Positions 1-11,115 of a DNA stretch of 64,000 bases are shown here, piece after piece (the stretch's first letter is position 1; every line of letters begins with the position of its first letter). This DNA comes from Phallusia mammillata (taxonomy: Eukaryota > Chordata > Ascidiacea > Phlebobranchia > Ascidiidae). The notes under the pieces were generated by a model. It was not told the DNA's origin. It saw only the letters and a program-made list of their open reading frames with translations, and did not search any database. The stretch covers positions 1 to 64,000 of the forward strand of contig QLIY01000420.1 of assembly GCA_003260075.1 (NCBI GenBank). The letters are read 5' to 3'. A program made the translations under genes and the position numbers.

Positions 1-858
1 TCTAAAATGTAGAAAAAGTCACATCGCCGCTGCCGGGGCCCTTTAAACTGCATCCGTCGTTCCGCTGAGATGCAGTGCCTTACCCCAGCAAGAACCCAGT
101 GGCTCCGGATATGTCCCTACTGGCAGTGGAGTGAAGGGTTGCTCATGACTCTTAGCCTAGCCAGCATGAGATAGGAGAAGGAAAACTCTGATTTCAAACC
201 ACCTACCTCGGTAGGGAATCTGAGCGGATCTAGAGGAGTAAGCCTCGACAAAAGCTCCGGCGGAAGGGAACTGGGGCTCCTACCGCCGTACAATGCCCCT
301 TGTATACAATCATGACAGTACAACAGAAAGACAGGAACATTTGATTGTCGCCGACGTCAGACTCTGACAGTGCACCTCTATTGATTGATTGAACGTTTGA
401 AACTTAGTTGGGTTACAGCAGTGGTTCCAAACCTGGGGTTCGCGGACCCCCAAGGTGAGATGGTTTCAGGGGGGTCCATGGAGGCAAATATGTTTTTTAT
501 CATTAACCAACAGAAACCAATTATTTCTAAGTTTCTTAACCGTTTTACAATCCTGCATACGAGTGCAAACTGTTCATCACACTTTAATTGGGCAAAGAAC
601 AATTACTGTTTGTGATTGTTTTCCCTATTGTGACATCATAACACACATCGACAATAGACTTTATAGATATAGGACAAGCGTTGGGTCAAATTATATAAAC
701 CTAAAAATGTATCGATTTATTGTGTTGGTCACTACAATACAGAAACTTCATTCAATTTAAAGGACTTTGAATGTGAATTAAAGAATGCGTAAGAAATGTG
801 AAACATAACACAAGGGTAAATTACGTTGAGGGTCCGCAGACTTGTAAAATTTGTAAAA

Positions 859-872
859 GGGGGGGGGGGGGG
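859..872. other. Poly-G assembly junction
   Basis: Fourteen G. Sequence 876-1000 to its right reappears at 1700-1826, out of order. Confidence 0.7.
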
Positions 873-1000
873 AAACCACTCGATGTCAGCAAAGATAACA
901 CTATGCTTAAAAAAGTTTTCATCCAATATTGAAGGCCGAATTTTAAGAGAATATCAAATTGAAACTTCCCCAAAATAAAAATTAATATTTTTTACTTTAC

Positions 1001-1010
1001 GGGGGGGGGG
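1001..1010. other. Poly-G assembly junction
   Basis: Ten G. The sequence to the right restarts the block that begins at 392 (ACGTTTGAAACTTAGTTGG). Confidence 0.7.
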
Positions 1011-1563
1011 AAACGTTTGAAACTTAGTTGGAGTCAAATATGTTTTTTATCATTAACCAACAGAAACCAATTATTTCTAAGTTTCTTAACCGTTTTACAA
1101 TCCTGCATACGAGTGCAAACTGTTCATCACACTTTAATTGGGCAAAGAACAATTACTGTTTGTGATTGTTTTCCCTATTGTGACATCATAACACACATCG
1201 ACAATAGACTTTATAGATATAGGACAAGCGTTGGGTCACGTTATATAAACCTAAAAATATATCGATTTATTGTGTTGGTCACTACAATACACAAACTTCA
1301 TTCAATTTGAAGGACTTTGAATGTGAATTAAAGAATGCGTAAGAAATGTAAAACAAAACACAACTTACGGTAAATTACGTTGAGGGTCCGCAGACTTGTA
1401 AAATTTGTAAAAGGGGTCCGTGACTACAAAAAGATTGGGAACCACTGGGTTACAGGGATAAGCGGAAACAAAGAACTTTACTGTTAAATGAAAGCAGGCC
1501 ATACACGAAATGGCCCTACGTTATACCTGTTAAAATGGAAACCGACTTGATTGTCCTGCCAAC

Positions 1564-1575
1564 GGGGGGGGGGGG
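1564..1575. other. Poly-G assembly junction
   Basis: Twelve G between two near-identical copies: 1449-1563 (GGTTACAGGGATAAGCGG) and 1574-1690 (GGTTACAGGGATCAGCGG). Confidence 0.75.
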
Positions 1576-2331
1576 TTACAGGGATCAGCGGAAACAAACA
1601 ACTTCACTGTTAAATGAAAGCAGGTCGTACACTATATGGCACTACGTTATACCTGTTAAAATGGAAACCGACTTGATTGTCCTGCCAACAAACAAACAAA
1701 CCACTCGATGTCAGCAAAGATAACACCATGCTTAACAAAGTTTTCATCCAATATTGAAGGCCGAATTTTAAGAGAATATTCAATTGAAACTTCCCCAAAA
1801 TAAAAATTAATATTTTTTTACTTTACAAAGCTATGAGCTATTTATGTGTTGCAACAGCTTTTTCAGGTGTTTTGCATGCTACTTAATCAAACAGAAAATA
1901 CGTGACTAGTTCTTAATCTTTATTTTTACGACCAGTGAGTCTGGCACACCGTTTCAAGCAACAGTAATTTACCGCTTTTTGCGTTGATCAATATAACCAG
2001 CCTAGAAATCTGCTTGCATCCAAAATACAGGTCTTGAAAGCTGTACTCAGCAATTATCATCAATATTTTCAAGCTTGATTATATGCTTTCCGTAATAAAC
2101 CTTTTTAAGCAGCTTGTATGGCTTTCTAACGAGGGCGGCCTACGTTTTTTTAGCTCAAAATACGACTTACAATCAAATAAATACGGTAATTGGCCATTAA
2201 ATAATAATAAACTTTGATTAGGCAAGATTGGTGTTTCTTTAAGTTGCGTAAAGAACAAACTTTAAAATGAAACAAAATACTAAAAATTTAATCAAATCAT
2301 AAAAATACAGACAGACAAACCAAACCCGGGT

Positions 2332-2337
2332 TTTATT
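2332..2337 (-). terminator. Polyadenylation signal of the VIT-CUB gene
   Basis: AATAAA on the minus strand about 200 bp past the VIT-CUB stop codon, a reasonable distance for a 3' UTR. Cleavage position is not known. Confidence 0.45.
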
Positions 2338-2538
2338 GATGACCAAGCAAAAACAGTATATTGACAACATGAAAAACACAGTTTACACCGACGTAAACAA
2401 GTACACCCAGCACTACCTCTACACCATTTGGTACACCGGCAAAGTTATCACACACAAAATTACATGCAAACTGAACGTCACATTGCGAGGCCAATTCAAT
2501 CGAAATGATTGTTTTGTTGAACTGTTACAAAAATGGAA

Positions 2539-5329
2539 TCATATAAATCTATACATTAACCGAAAACCTTTGTCAGTTACTGAACTATCTGTGATGAATG
2601 CAATAAACATGTCAGTTGACGTCGAATTAAAGTAAGATCCATTTGGTGGATTGGCAGAAATTAGTGGGGAACTTGTAGACAGGCCATCAAATAATAAAAG
2701 ATGGTCGCAACAGTCTTCCAATACAATATCAGCAACGTACATTTGAACCACATAGCCATAATACGGAGAATGAATGCTCCAAGTAGTGCATGCGTCATTC
2801 AAGTAGTCGTTAGGATAATTAATGGATGTAAAGTTGTTATAATAAGAAGAGGCATTAAAGTGTTGAGTATTGTAACAACTTGGTGGGAGAATGGCTTGGT
2901 ATTGAAAGTAAAAGCCCCTCATGACTACTATTTGATCAGTCACCAAATTGATAAATATGAAACGAGATACAAATGGTTCGGTTGGATAACTACTCCCAGT
3001 TAAGTTCGTTGTGCTATTTTCCATAAATATTTTAACAAAATCATAATTGTACTCTAAATCGAGATCGACAATTTCCAATGAAATCCAAAGATTGTAATAA
3101 TTCCCATAGATATACCACCAGCAATCCATATTGTTATAATACTCCCCAGGATAGTTAGGAGAAGTCAAGTAATAGTATTGACCCATTTGTGGATACAAAT
3201 ACTCCCTATCACAAGTTTCATTGCGAAGCGAATCAGTAGTGTTAGCAATTACACCAGGAACAGTTGTACCCACCACAGGAGTTGTTTCGTTTGCCGGAGC
3301 ATTTTCAACATGATATGTAAAGTTAAAACCACGACACGTTACAGTACCATCAGTACTAAAGTAAATATTCATGTAACCCCGTGACATAATAGTTCCATTG
3401 GGATGATCAGTACCGTACAAGTTCATACTAAAATCATAACCATATATTGCAACATAATCATAATAATTTTCTAAACCTATGTCAATTACATCCAATAAAA
3501 TCAACTCATTGTAAGCATAGATATACCACCAGCAATAAATATCATTGTAATATTGACCGGGGGGGGGGGGGAAACAGAATCATAGTAGTTTTCTAAACTT
3601 ATGTCAATTACATCCAATAAAATCAACTCATTGTTAGCATAGATATACCACCAGCAATAAATATCATTGTAATATTGACCGGGATAATTAGGAGAGGCTA
3701 AGTAATAGTATTGACCCGTTTGTGGATATAAATAATCATAGCCACAAGTTTCATTGCCAGTTGTTTCGTTTGTTAAAGCACTTTCCACATAATACATAAA
3801 GTTAAAGGGGGGGGGGTGACAAGTAATAGTATTGACCCGTTTGTGGGTATAAATATTCATAGCCACATGTTTCGTTGCCAGTTGTTTCGTTTGTTAAAGC
3901 ACTTTCCACATAGTACATAAAGTTAAAACCACGGCTTGTTACAGAACCATCAGTAACAAAATTTATATCCATCCAATTTTTGGCAATAATCGTTTCATTC
4001 GGAGCACTGGTACCATACAAGCTGGTTAAAAGGCCGCCTTGGAAGTATATTGAAACATAATCATAGCTGTACTCTAAACTTAAATCAATTACATCCAATG
4101 AAATCCAATCATAGTAGGCATAGATATACCAACGGCAATTAATATTGTTATAATACTGGCCAGGATAGTTTGGAGATGACAAGTAATAGTATTGACCAGT
4201 TTGTGGATATAAATATTCATAGTTACAAGTTTCATTGGGAAGTAAAGGGGGGGGGGCCCAGGATAGTTAGGGGAAGTCAAGTAATAGTATTGACCTGTTT
4301 GTGGATATAAATATTCATAGTTACAAGTTTCATTGGGAAGTAAATCAGTGGTGTTAGGAACCACACCAGAAACAGTGGTCCCTACAACAGGAGTTGTTTC
4401 AATTGCCGAAGCATTTCCAACAAAATATGTAAAGTTAAATCCTCTTCTTGTTACGGAACCATCCGTTACAAAGTTAATCCCCATGAATCGGCTTGCAACA
4501 AATTGCTCGTTAGTGAAACCTGAGCCAGTTAAGGTTGCAATAGAGCCATTTTGGTCTCTCAGATCAACATAATCGAAGGAGTTTTCTAAATCCAAATCCA
4601 AAACTTGCAAAGTGATTGACTCATATAAGTAAGAATAAATATGCCACACACAATTGATGTTGTTATAGTACTGGTTGGGATAGTTGGGCGAAGTCAAATA
4701 ATAATAGTAATCACTATTTTGTGGATATAAATCTACATGTCCACAAGTTTCATTGCCAATCGAGCCAGTTGTGTTCGAAATCACACCAGGAGTTGTTGTC
4801 GTAACAGGCATAGTTTGTGTTGTCAAACTAATTGTACCAACCGAAGTTAACGCCCTAAAACCAGTTTTTGATTTGGAACAATCAGAAGTCAAATGCAACG
4901 ACATACTACTTCCGGTGGACTGGTACAAGGTCAAATTGTTCTGATTGGGCAGTGCACCAGATAAAATGGCAATCACTGGACCGTGTAAGGAGTTACCGTC
5001 ATAGATGGTGAGTCGGTCGCAGCATTCCTCGATGTCGATATCGACGATATTTAGTTGAACCACTTTATTGTCAGGCACACGAACCAACCACGCGATGTCA
5101 GCAGAGTTCGGGTACGGTTGAGGATAGTTGGGAGAAAATATTTCACCCACCAAATTCTCAACAGTGGAGCCAGAAAGATCAAAAAGCACCTGAGCTCTGT
5201 TTTGTATCTTCACACCGGAGTCGATCATGTCTTGAACGGTTTCTTTGTACTCGATGTTGAAGGTGACCTCCTTGTTGCCTTTGATGTGGACCGTGTTCTT
5301 TGCAGTTTGAATGTCAATGTTGAAATCAT
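2539..5329 (-). CDS. VIT-CUB gene exon 3 (end of VIT plus CUB array)
   Basis: This is one long exon with no internal introns. In coding order it holds the VIT end (about 5329-5170), CUB1 (5160-4850), a Thr-rich linker, CUB2 (4745-4420), a linker, CUB3 (4340-3900), CUB4 (3900-3300, partly tripled by joins), a linker, CUB5 (3215-2890) and CUB6 (2885-2539). CUB1 and CUB6 have the usual ECCD / DCCD pair. The middle domains are Tyr-rich (QYYYLTSPNYPGQYYNN-like) and show only the first cysteine pair. The poly-G runs at 4247, 3807 and 3559 each move the reading frame, so no single frame covers the exon. Confidence 0.8.
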
Positions 5330-6433
5330 CTTTAAAAAGGACAGTGTAACTTTAAACAAAAGTAATCTAAATAGCAACAAACTTAGATTATTTTGTCCTT
5401 ATTAGTCGATTTAAGTTATAAGTAGTAACCCACACAAATATTTAGTTAAACCTAAACCGACCTAAACGTTTTGTCGAATGCATGGCAGCCACGTGATCAT
5501 TCCTCTTTGCTTTTTCGAGCACCTCTTGCGCCTCCTTGTGGTTGGTTTTTCTTCCCTTGTACGCCACCCCTTCGGTGTGCATTGTAAATGACGTCATCTC
5601 TGCGTAGTCGGGAAGGTAAGTGTGAAATCCGACGTCATCGGCTGTTTCACCAGAGTTCATGATTGTGACCTTCAGGTTTTGAACGTCATTGAATGCTGGT
5701 GAGGGAATGGGCCACGTGACTTTTGCCTAAAACGTTATAGAAATGGGTGAAAATATTTGTTTTGCCAAAAATGTTAAATGGAATCCATTAACCATATACC
5801 TAGGGTTGCCATCCACACGGAACCGAAAATAGAACCGATAAATTAAGTTTCCATACGAAACGAAACAAACGTTTTCGAATAAATCTATGCATTTATACGA
5901 ACCATGACATATTTTATGCGACAATCAATCTGTTCCAGCAACTCCTTGTTTGTAGAAAATACTTTATGCATCTTAGGAAGGCTCAGGTTTACATTTTTAC
6001 TTGTGGCAGGGATTTGATTTGTAATTGTCGAAAATAAGACAAAATAAGGACACAAGTCAAAACGAAGGACATTTTTTTAGAAATAAGGACGATATGACAA
6101 CCCTGCTTATACCACTAACTAAGTCATGTTCCAAATGAACAACGAGGTACAGCTTATACATACCCATCAGAATATGAAACGATATAAAATATGAAACGTA
6201 CTACAACACAAATTCACTGATGTCCCTTGTTGGCGGACTGTTGGTACTGAGAGTAAGTCTAGATTTAAACCCCCCAAAAAAAAAAAACAGAAAAATATAT
6301 TTCTACCTACTTTTTCGTAGATTGGTTGGGGAAAAAGTCCAACGACAAAAGCTTCGTCGTCTTTCGTCGCATCACAAAAGCAGATCAAAGTCCCCAGAAA
6401 ATATATTAAAGCTAAAAACTCGTAATAAAGCAT
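2539..6433 (-). CDS. Secreted VIT-CUB repeat protein, 3 coding exons
   Basis: Coding exons in transcript order are 6433-6311, 5726-5462 and 5329-2539; all junctions have GT/AG sites and compatible phases. Exon 1 starts at the ATG at 6433 and encodes 41 aa with a hydrophobic signal peptide ending near CFCDA. Exon 2 and the start of exon 3 match the N-terminal part of the VIT domain of inter-alpha-trypsin inhibitor heavy chains (F-x-LP-x-A-x-x-x-F-T-M near residues 70-90, then an FNIDIQTAK / VTFNIEYKE segment). Exon 3 then encodes about six CUB domains (SPNYP, W-x-I, D-x-x-L-E-x-x-x-D motifs) separated by Thr-rich linkers with N-glycosylation sites, ending at a stop at 2539-2541. Such proteins are secreted and bind matrix or other proteins; the partner here is unknown. 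No von Willebrand A domain follows the VIT. A possible TATA box (TATAAAAT, 6472-6479) lies 40 bp upstream. Three homopolymer junctions break the frame of exon 3, so the exact CUB number is uncertain. Confidence 0.85.
3559..3571. other. Poly-G assembly junction in CUB exon
   Basis: Thirteen G. The 78 bp on the left (3481-3558) recur on the right at 3603-3680 with few differences. The reading frame changes here. Confidence 0.8.
3807..3816. other. Poly-G assembly junction in CUB exon
   Basis: Ten G. The coding block for the FNFMYYVESALTNETTG linker and the next CUB start appears on both sides. The reading frame changes here. Confidence 0.8.
4247..4256. other. Poly-G assembly junction in CUB exon
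   Basis: Ten G. The block 4160-4246 is repeated at 4257-4344, both encoding the NETCNYEYLYPQTGQYYYL region. The reading frame changes here. Confidence 0.8.
5462..5726 (-). CDS. VIT-CUB gene exon 2 (VIT domain)
   Basis: The acceptor is ttttag before 5726 and the donor is gtcggt after 5462. The exon gives 88 codons plus one base, which joins the AT at the start of exon 3 to make an Asp codon. The segment GFHTYLPDYAEMTSFTM and the following KGRKTNHKEAQEVLEKAK align with the conserved core of ITIH VIT domains. Alternative nearby donors would alter only a few residues. Confidence 0.75.
5801..6105. mobile_element. hAT-like MITE in VIT-CUB intron 1
   Basis: Starts TAGGGTTGCCAT and ends ATGACAACCCTG, short imperfect inverted termini. 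Flanking octamers CATATACC and CTTATACC agree at 6 of 8 positions, as expected for a decayed 8-bp target duplication. About 305 bp with no coding capacity. Confidence 0.55.
6311..6433 (-). CDS. VIT-CUB gene exon 1 (signal peptide)
   Basis: The exon encodes 41 aa starting MLYYEFLALIYFLGTLICF, a typical signal peptide, followed by an acidic stretch and IYEK. The donor gtaggt follows at 6310. It joins in phase 0 to the exon that begins AKVTWPIPSP. An in-frame TTG lies two codons upstream, but the ATG at 6433 is the likely start. Confidence 0.75.
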
Positions 6434-6439
6434 TGCCAA

Positions 6440-9400
6440 ATGCCTTCAGCTGTTTCTGCAAGGTATTTTTTATTTTATATTGTAGTAAACATATCCAGAA
6501 AGAAACAGGAATAATAACACTTTACAAACACACGGTCGGTATGGTAACCATTGCGACAATATATTCGTCGTATGTTGCTGTAATGGCCTTAAACATTAAC
6601 TTCCAAAAGTACGTTTTATCTGTTTTGTAATTTGATCCAAAATATTACTCTTTTCTAGTGGTAAATCATAAATAGTTTTATCACTTAAACTAAGCCCACT
6701 ATAGTCAACACATTTGCAATTGTACACCTATTTCGACAATACTAAATCTTGAAGTTGTTTTGCGTTTAAATAGCCAGAAACAAGTCATCGTGAGAAGCAA
6801 CATCTTGTAACACTTTAAAATTTGTCGGATGCTCATCATGTAACTAATGGAAAAAAGATATTTTGAGAGTTTGTTATCGATAAGCTATTACTTGACTCAG
6901 ATGCTCTGTTCCCACATTATGATGCAACCTACATGAAACGACCAGGGGCTGAAAACTCTCCCATCGATTTGTTTACAAGATTTCCTTTCCAACTACACTA
7001 AAGTGTTTTTCCTTTTTTTATTGGGCATTAAAATTTGTCGAGATTTTGAAAATTGGCAACAAAATAAAATCAAAAATTAAAAACAATACTTTATCAATAA
7101 AAGACATCGTTGGGGTTGGCCATAAAAAATTGTGGATAAAAACGCTTCTTTTTTATGCAATTTGTCACTTAGGCTGACCTTCTGTGGGAATATAATACAC
7201 AAAAGTATGTATGAAATGCAAGTTTTGGAAATTCTTTGCTTTATTTGCGTTCATCTCCTTTTCTTTTTACTTTTCTTAACGACTGTTAGCTAGTTTCAAA
7301 CACGGATCGGTTCCATTTAAAGCTAAAAACAAAAGTATATCCGCGCATAAAGTTAAGCAATGAAATTGTGGTTATCTTAGGTACATACAAATTGTCAACT
7401 TAGATAACCAGAGTTTCTCCCCACTTCGTCACTTCGACGCCAAATTGCCCCCAAACAAACTTTCCAACAGCCGTTTGTCTTCACAGGAAATAACTTTAAA
7501 GTTCATCAACCCTGAAATGCACTATTAACCCAGCCAAAAGCATTAAACTTATTTAAGTTTTGTGAAATGATCCCAGACGTTGCTGCCATATTCCGAAATC
7601 ATGATAAAATTCATTGATTGTGACGTAACAAAGCGCCTGCAATGATTGGTGGAGAAATCTTTATCGTAACAATGCTCTTTGGTGATAAAATGTTGTGCAG
7701 ACCACGTTTCAAATTTTCTTTCTGTGCAGTGAACAGACTGTTTTGTAGTTGCAGTTTGAGGTTAAAATAAGTTAGGAAGTATTTATGTGCTAACATTACA
7801 GTGTATTATGTGCGGCTAATTGAGCATGAATGCTAATAAAAATAATTTTAAAGTGCTGAAACGTCTTATTCTGTCAAAGTGTCTGTAATTTAGACCAGGT
7901 TTCCTTACAAGTTGACACATAACTTGTTTGTGTGTAATTGTATTAGATTAATGTCGGGTTTGTGCAGTGGTGGGATTCAAATTTTTTGTCAGTCGGTTAT
8001 ATCACAAAAGTCACATTTTTCTGCTACAAAAAGTTTGACAGTAACCAGTAATGCTAACCGATTCACTGATCTCCTAAAATTTCGTTAACCCACAAAGAAA
8101 TTCGCAAGTATTTTGTTTATTTTACGCCACTCGGTTTTCATACAAAACACAAAATCGATATGGAACAATAAACAAGGGGGGTCGTCGCACCCCTAGCGCA
8201 CAATCTGATAGACATGTACACGTCAATAAACAACAGTTACAGTGATCAGAAAGGTAGTTTTCGCTTCACGTAAGGCACAACACACTTTACTGAAATGACT
8301 TGGAGGCACATGCTGACAATGATTTTTAATTTGACAAAATATATCAGTTATATGTGCCCTAACAAATGCCTTTTATAGACCTGTAAAGAGGCACATTGAT
8401 ATATCGTAAGCTTAAAACGCCTTATTGGCATGTCTTGATTTGATAAGGGTCGTAGTTTGAATGAAGTAGGGCATTTTCTGTGTGGTCGACAGGCAAGTTC
8501 ACGGGCAAACACGTTATCACAAGACACCTTTACGTCACCAAGATTGCGCGCGCAGTCGGCGCGAATAATCACGTGATGAAATTAGTCTACTGCATGTTAA
8601 CCTTGTTAATTAAGCGAATAAATCAAAATGTGCTCCGAATTATAAAATGTCCCGAATCGATACGATAAGTAACTGAATGACAATTACGGAACATTGTCGA
8701 TAGCAATGACGTCACCAACCGCTTTTTACGAAACAACGCGTTACGAATATGTATGACATTTTATTTAATGCATCGATTTATATAGTCATTGCTTGCAAGA
8801 GCACGACATTGTGTTCAAATTCAATCCAGTCAATGTTACCATTTTCGAATGTTGATGTGTGTGCACGACAAAAAAGGACAAATTCCATGAATGATAGCAA
8901 CATAAATTCCGTTAAGAAACCCTCAGCGAAATACGGAGGGCCTCTATTCTCGGCAATTATTGGTTACAAATAAATATACAACGTGTTAGAAATGGCGCAT
9001 AACTCTTTGCTAACAATAGGATACAATGCTGTCCAGTTTTGTTCATATGGATAGGGGTTAAGTTAAGTGGTAAGAGAGTTTCAATTAAAAAAATTAGCTT
9101 ATATTCCTGAGTCAAAATGATCCCTACAAAACTATGTCCTGTGATTGAAGGATCAATATTACTGCTATCCGCAATATGTATTACTTGTAGGCCCCCTTTT
9201 GTATCCCACTATGCATCAAAAGCGCTACCACTGCTGTGGGTCAGGCAACCTAAGCAGTTTTGCGTTAACACTGATAATGCAGCGAGCGCAAACTCCATTG
9301 CGCTTTTCAAAAACAAGAGAGCGGCTTGAAGAAGGTGGAGGTTAGGTGGCGAGAGAAAAAGAAAGAAGGGTGGTTGCCCAGGGAGATAACTCCAACGGAC

Positions 9401-10310
9401 AATTTAGGGGTAAAATACGATCGCTTGCATAAATTTTGTTGCGGGCGCTGGGCGTTGTGAAAAACGGAGTGAAAAACAACGATAAATGTATTTGTATGTA
9501 AAAGTCTTTACAGAAGCCGGGAGTATGTGGGACAAAAGTAAAAATAGACAACACTCGGTAAATTTGAATTTACAAAAACTACAAACTGGTCGCGCAGCAA
9601 GAAAAAAAGGCAAAACAAGCGGAACACTTATAAGTTAAAAAGGAAAGTCGACCACCTTTAAACACCTTAGTTAATATCGTTTGACTTCGACCCTCCATTT
9701 TCAAGGGTCGGTCATCCCCGGGGTACAAGATCACGCCTTACATAGATATCAGTGCTTCACCCTATCAACACTTGGGGCTTGTAGGGCCCCAAGGTTTGTT
9801 CTAGGTGTCCGTAAGCGTTGGTTTAAAAGAGCATTTTTAGTTTCTTCTAATCACAAGCTACTGATCCGCTTTGGTAAAATTTTACTTGGAGATCGTTCCT
9901 TAATGAACTTGAATGAGGGATATGTTACTGCAAACATTTTGGAAACCACCGCCCTACAAGATGAAATACACCTTTACGGTATAGACAAGCTAATGGTAAA
10001 CAATATGCCTAAGGTATCTGGTACCAGATTTGCAAGTGGGTTCTAAATTTGAGAACTATATAAATCAATATGTTCTGTGTACATTCACATTTGGGGAAAT
10101 ATAGTAAAGTTGAAAGACAAATTAGGAATACCAGAGTGTGAATTCAGGCCTGGACCAAGACCATTTTTGTTCGAAAACTTAAATCCAATCCCTGCTTGAC
10201 TTACAATTTTGTGATGAGCGAAGCACAGCGTCGACCAATCGTCTCCCACTCTGCTGTACACGGTTATTTCATTTACCTCTCGAGCGGTAAAATAACCTTT
10301 TCAATGTGTG
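6440..10310. other. Intergenic region between VIT-CUB and CYP1
   Basis: AT-rich. Apart from a repeat copy at 7965-8091 no feature is supported. Short open frames such as 9681-10046 have no recognisable similarity. Confidence 0.5.
7965..8091 (-). mobile_element. Fragment of hAT-like repeat family A (CAGTGGTGGGATTC terminus)
   Basis: Starts CAGTGGTGGGATTCAAAT and continues with a CGGTTATATCACAAAAGTCA segment that matches, in reverse orientation, the right half of the copy at 40923-41091. The other terminus is lost. Confidence 0.55.
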
Positions 10311-10311
10311 T

Positions 10312-10317
10312 TTTATT
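10312..10317 (-). terminator. Candidate poly(A) signal of the CYP1 gene
   Basis: AATAAA on the minus strand only 21 bp past the stop codon. It would give a very short 3' UTR; a later signal may be used instead. Confidence 0.3.
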
Positions 10318-10338
10318 CCAGAATTCATCTTTGTCAAC

Positions 10339-11115
10339 TCATTTAATGTAGAGTTTATAGATTTCGTTGCCATTGATATCGTCTAACGGCATTTTTCCAT
10401 TCTTTCGCCGCCGTACAGCACGATGGACCTTCTCGAGCGCTTCAAAATCGTTGTCGGAAAATTCTGACTCTAACCCGAGCTTGTAAGTTGGCTTGTTGTT
10501 GGCCTTCGACTCGCCATTTTGCGTTTTGTCAAGGTTTAGCGTCGGATTTTCCCGCACAGGAACGGCAACCTTCTCGAGGTGTGAAAATGCATTTGCGTAA
10601 ACCTGGGGATGGCGGATCTTCGCTGTGAATTTAAGTTGTTTCGGTCGCATAGAGAGATTGTAAACGCCCTCAAGCTCCGGTGGATGGTCAGAATCCGGCT
10701 CCAGTTCGGCCACACTGAAGAAGGTGGCCATAAAATGCATGAGCAGGAGACGAGAGATTTCATCGCCAGGGCATTTTCGTATACCAGTGGAAAATGATAA
10801 ATAGCGTTCGTGCGGTTTGTGCACGAGCGAACCGTCAGAGTTTAGGAACCTGTATGGGTCAAAATCATCGGCGTTTTCCCACGCACCATCGTCACGATTC
10901 GCTGCATATTGATTCACAAAAATGATGGAATTTTCTGGAATATGATATTGACCCAGGGTTGTAGGCTCGGTGGTACTGTGCGGGATCGTGGAGGGAGTAA
11001 AGGACGAGTGACGGAAGATCTCATGCAGAACAGCCTCGGTAAAAGGAAAGTTGTGACGGTCGTCGATGGTCGGTAAACGCCGGCCGCGAAGTGTGCGGTC
11101 AAGTTCATCTTTAAT
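10339..11115 (-). CDS. CYP1 exon 6: K helix, haem loop and unusual tail
   Basis: Encodes 258 aa and the stop codon. It holds E-I-F-R (K helix), DPYRF, the haem-binding F-S-T-G-I-R-K-C-P-G, and the last beta sheet ending LKFTAKIRH. A further 88 residues follow, rich in Lys, Asn and Glu and ending in KLYIK, which normal CYP1 proteins lack. The reading frame is uninterrupted to the stop at 10339. Confidence 0.93.
   Translation of the reverse strand: MKDELDRTLRGRRLPTIDDRHNFPFTEAVLHEIFRHSSFTPSTIPHSTTEPTTLGQYHIPENSIIFVNQYAANRDDGAWENADDFDPYRFLNSDGSLVHKPHERYLSFSTGIRKCPGDEISRLLLMHFMATFFSVAELEPDSDHPPELEGVYNLSMRPKQLKFTAKIRHPQVYANAFSHLEKVAVPVRENPTLNLDKTQNGESKANNKPTYKLGLESEFSDNDFEALEKVHRAVRRRKNGKMPLDDINGNEIYKLYIK

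Larger units (their letters stand above)
419..1447. mobile_element. hAT-like non-autonomous element with internal assembly duplication
   Basis: Begins CAGTGGTTCCAAACCTGGGG and ends ATTGGGAACCACTG, imperfect inverted termini of the hAT type. It is flanked by an exact 8-bp direct repeat GGTTACAG (411-418 and 1448-1455). The interior carries two copies of the same 400-bp body (about 480-858 and 1033-1412) plus an inserted copy of downstream sequence (876-1000), joined by poly-G runs at 859 and 1001. The real element is probably near 450 bp. No transposase. Confidence 0.75.

Noticed and set aside
6433-6439. Start of the VIT-CUB protein at 6439
   Set aside because: That codon is TTG; the first ATG in frame is at 6433.
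9681-10046. 121-codon plus-strand open frame
   Set aside because: Begins at TTG, unrecognised composition, lies just beyond the CYP1 3' end; not supported.
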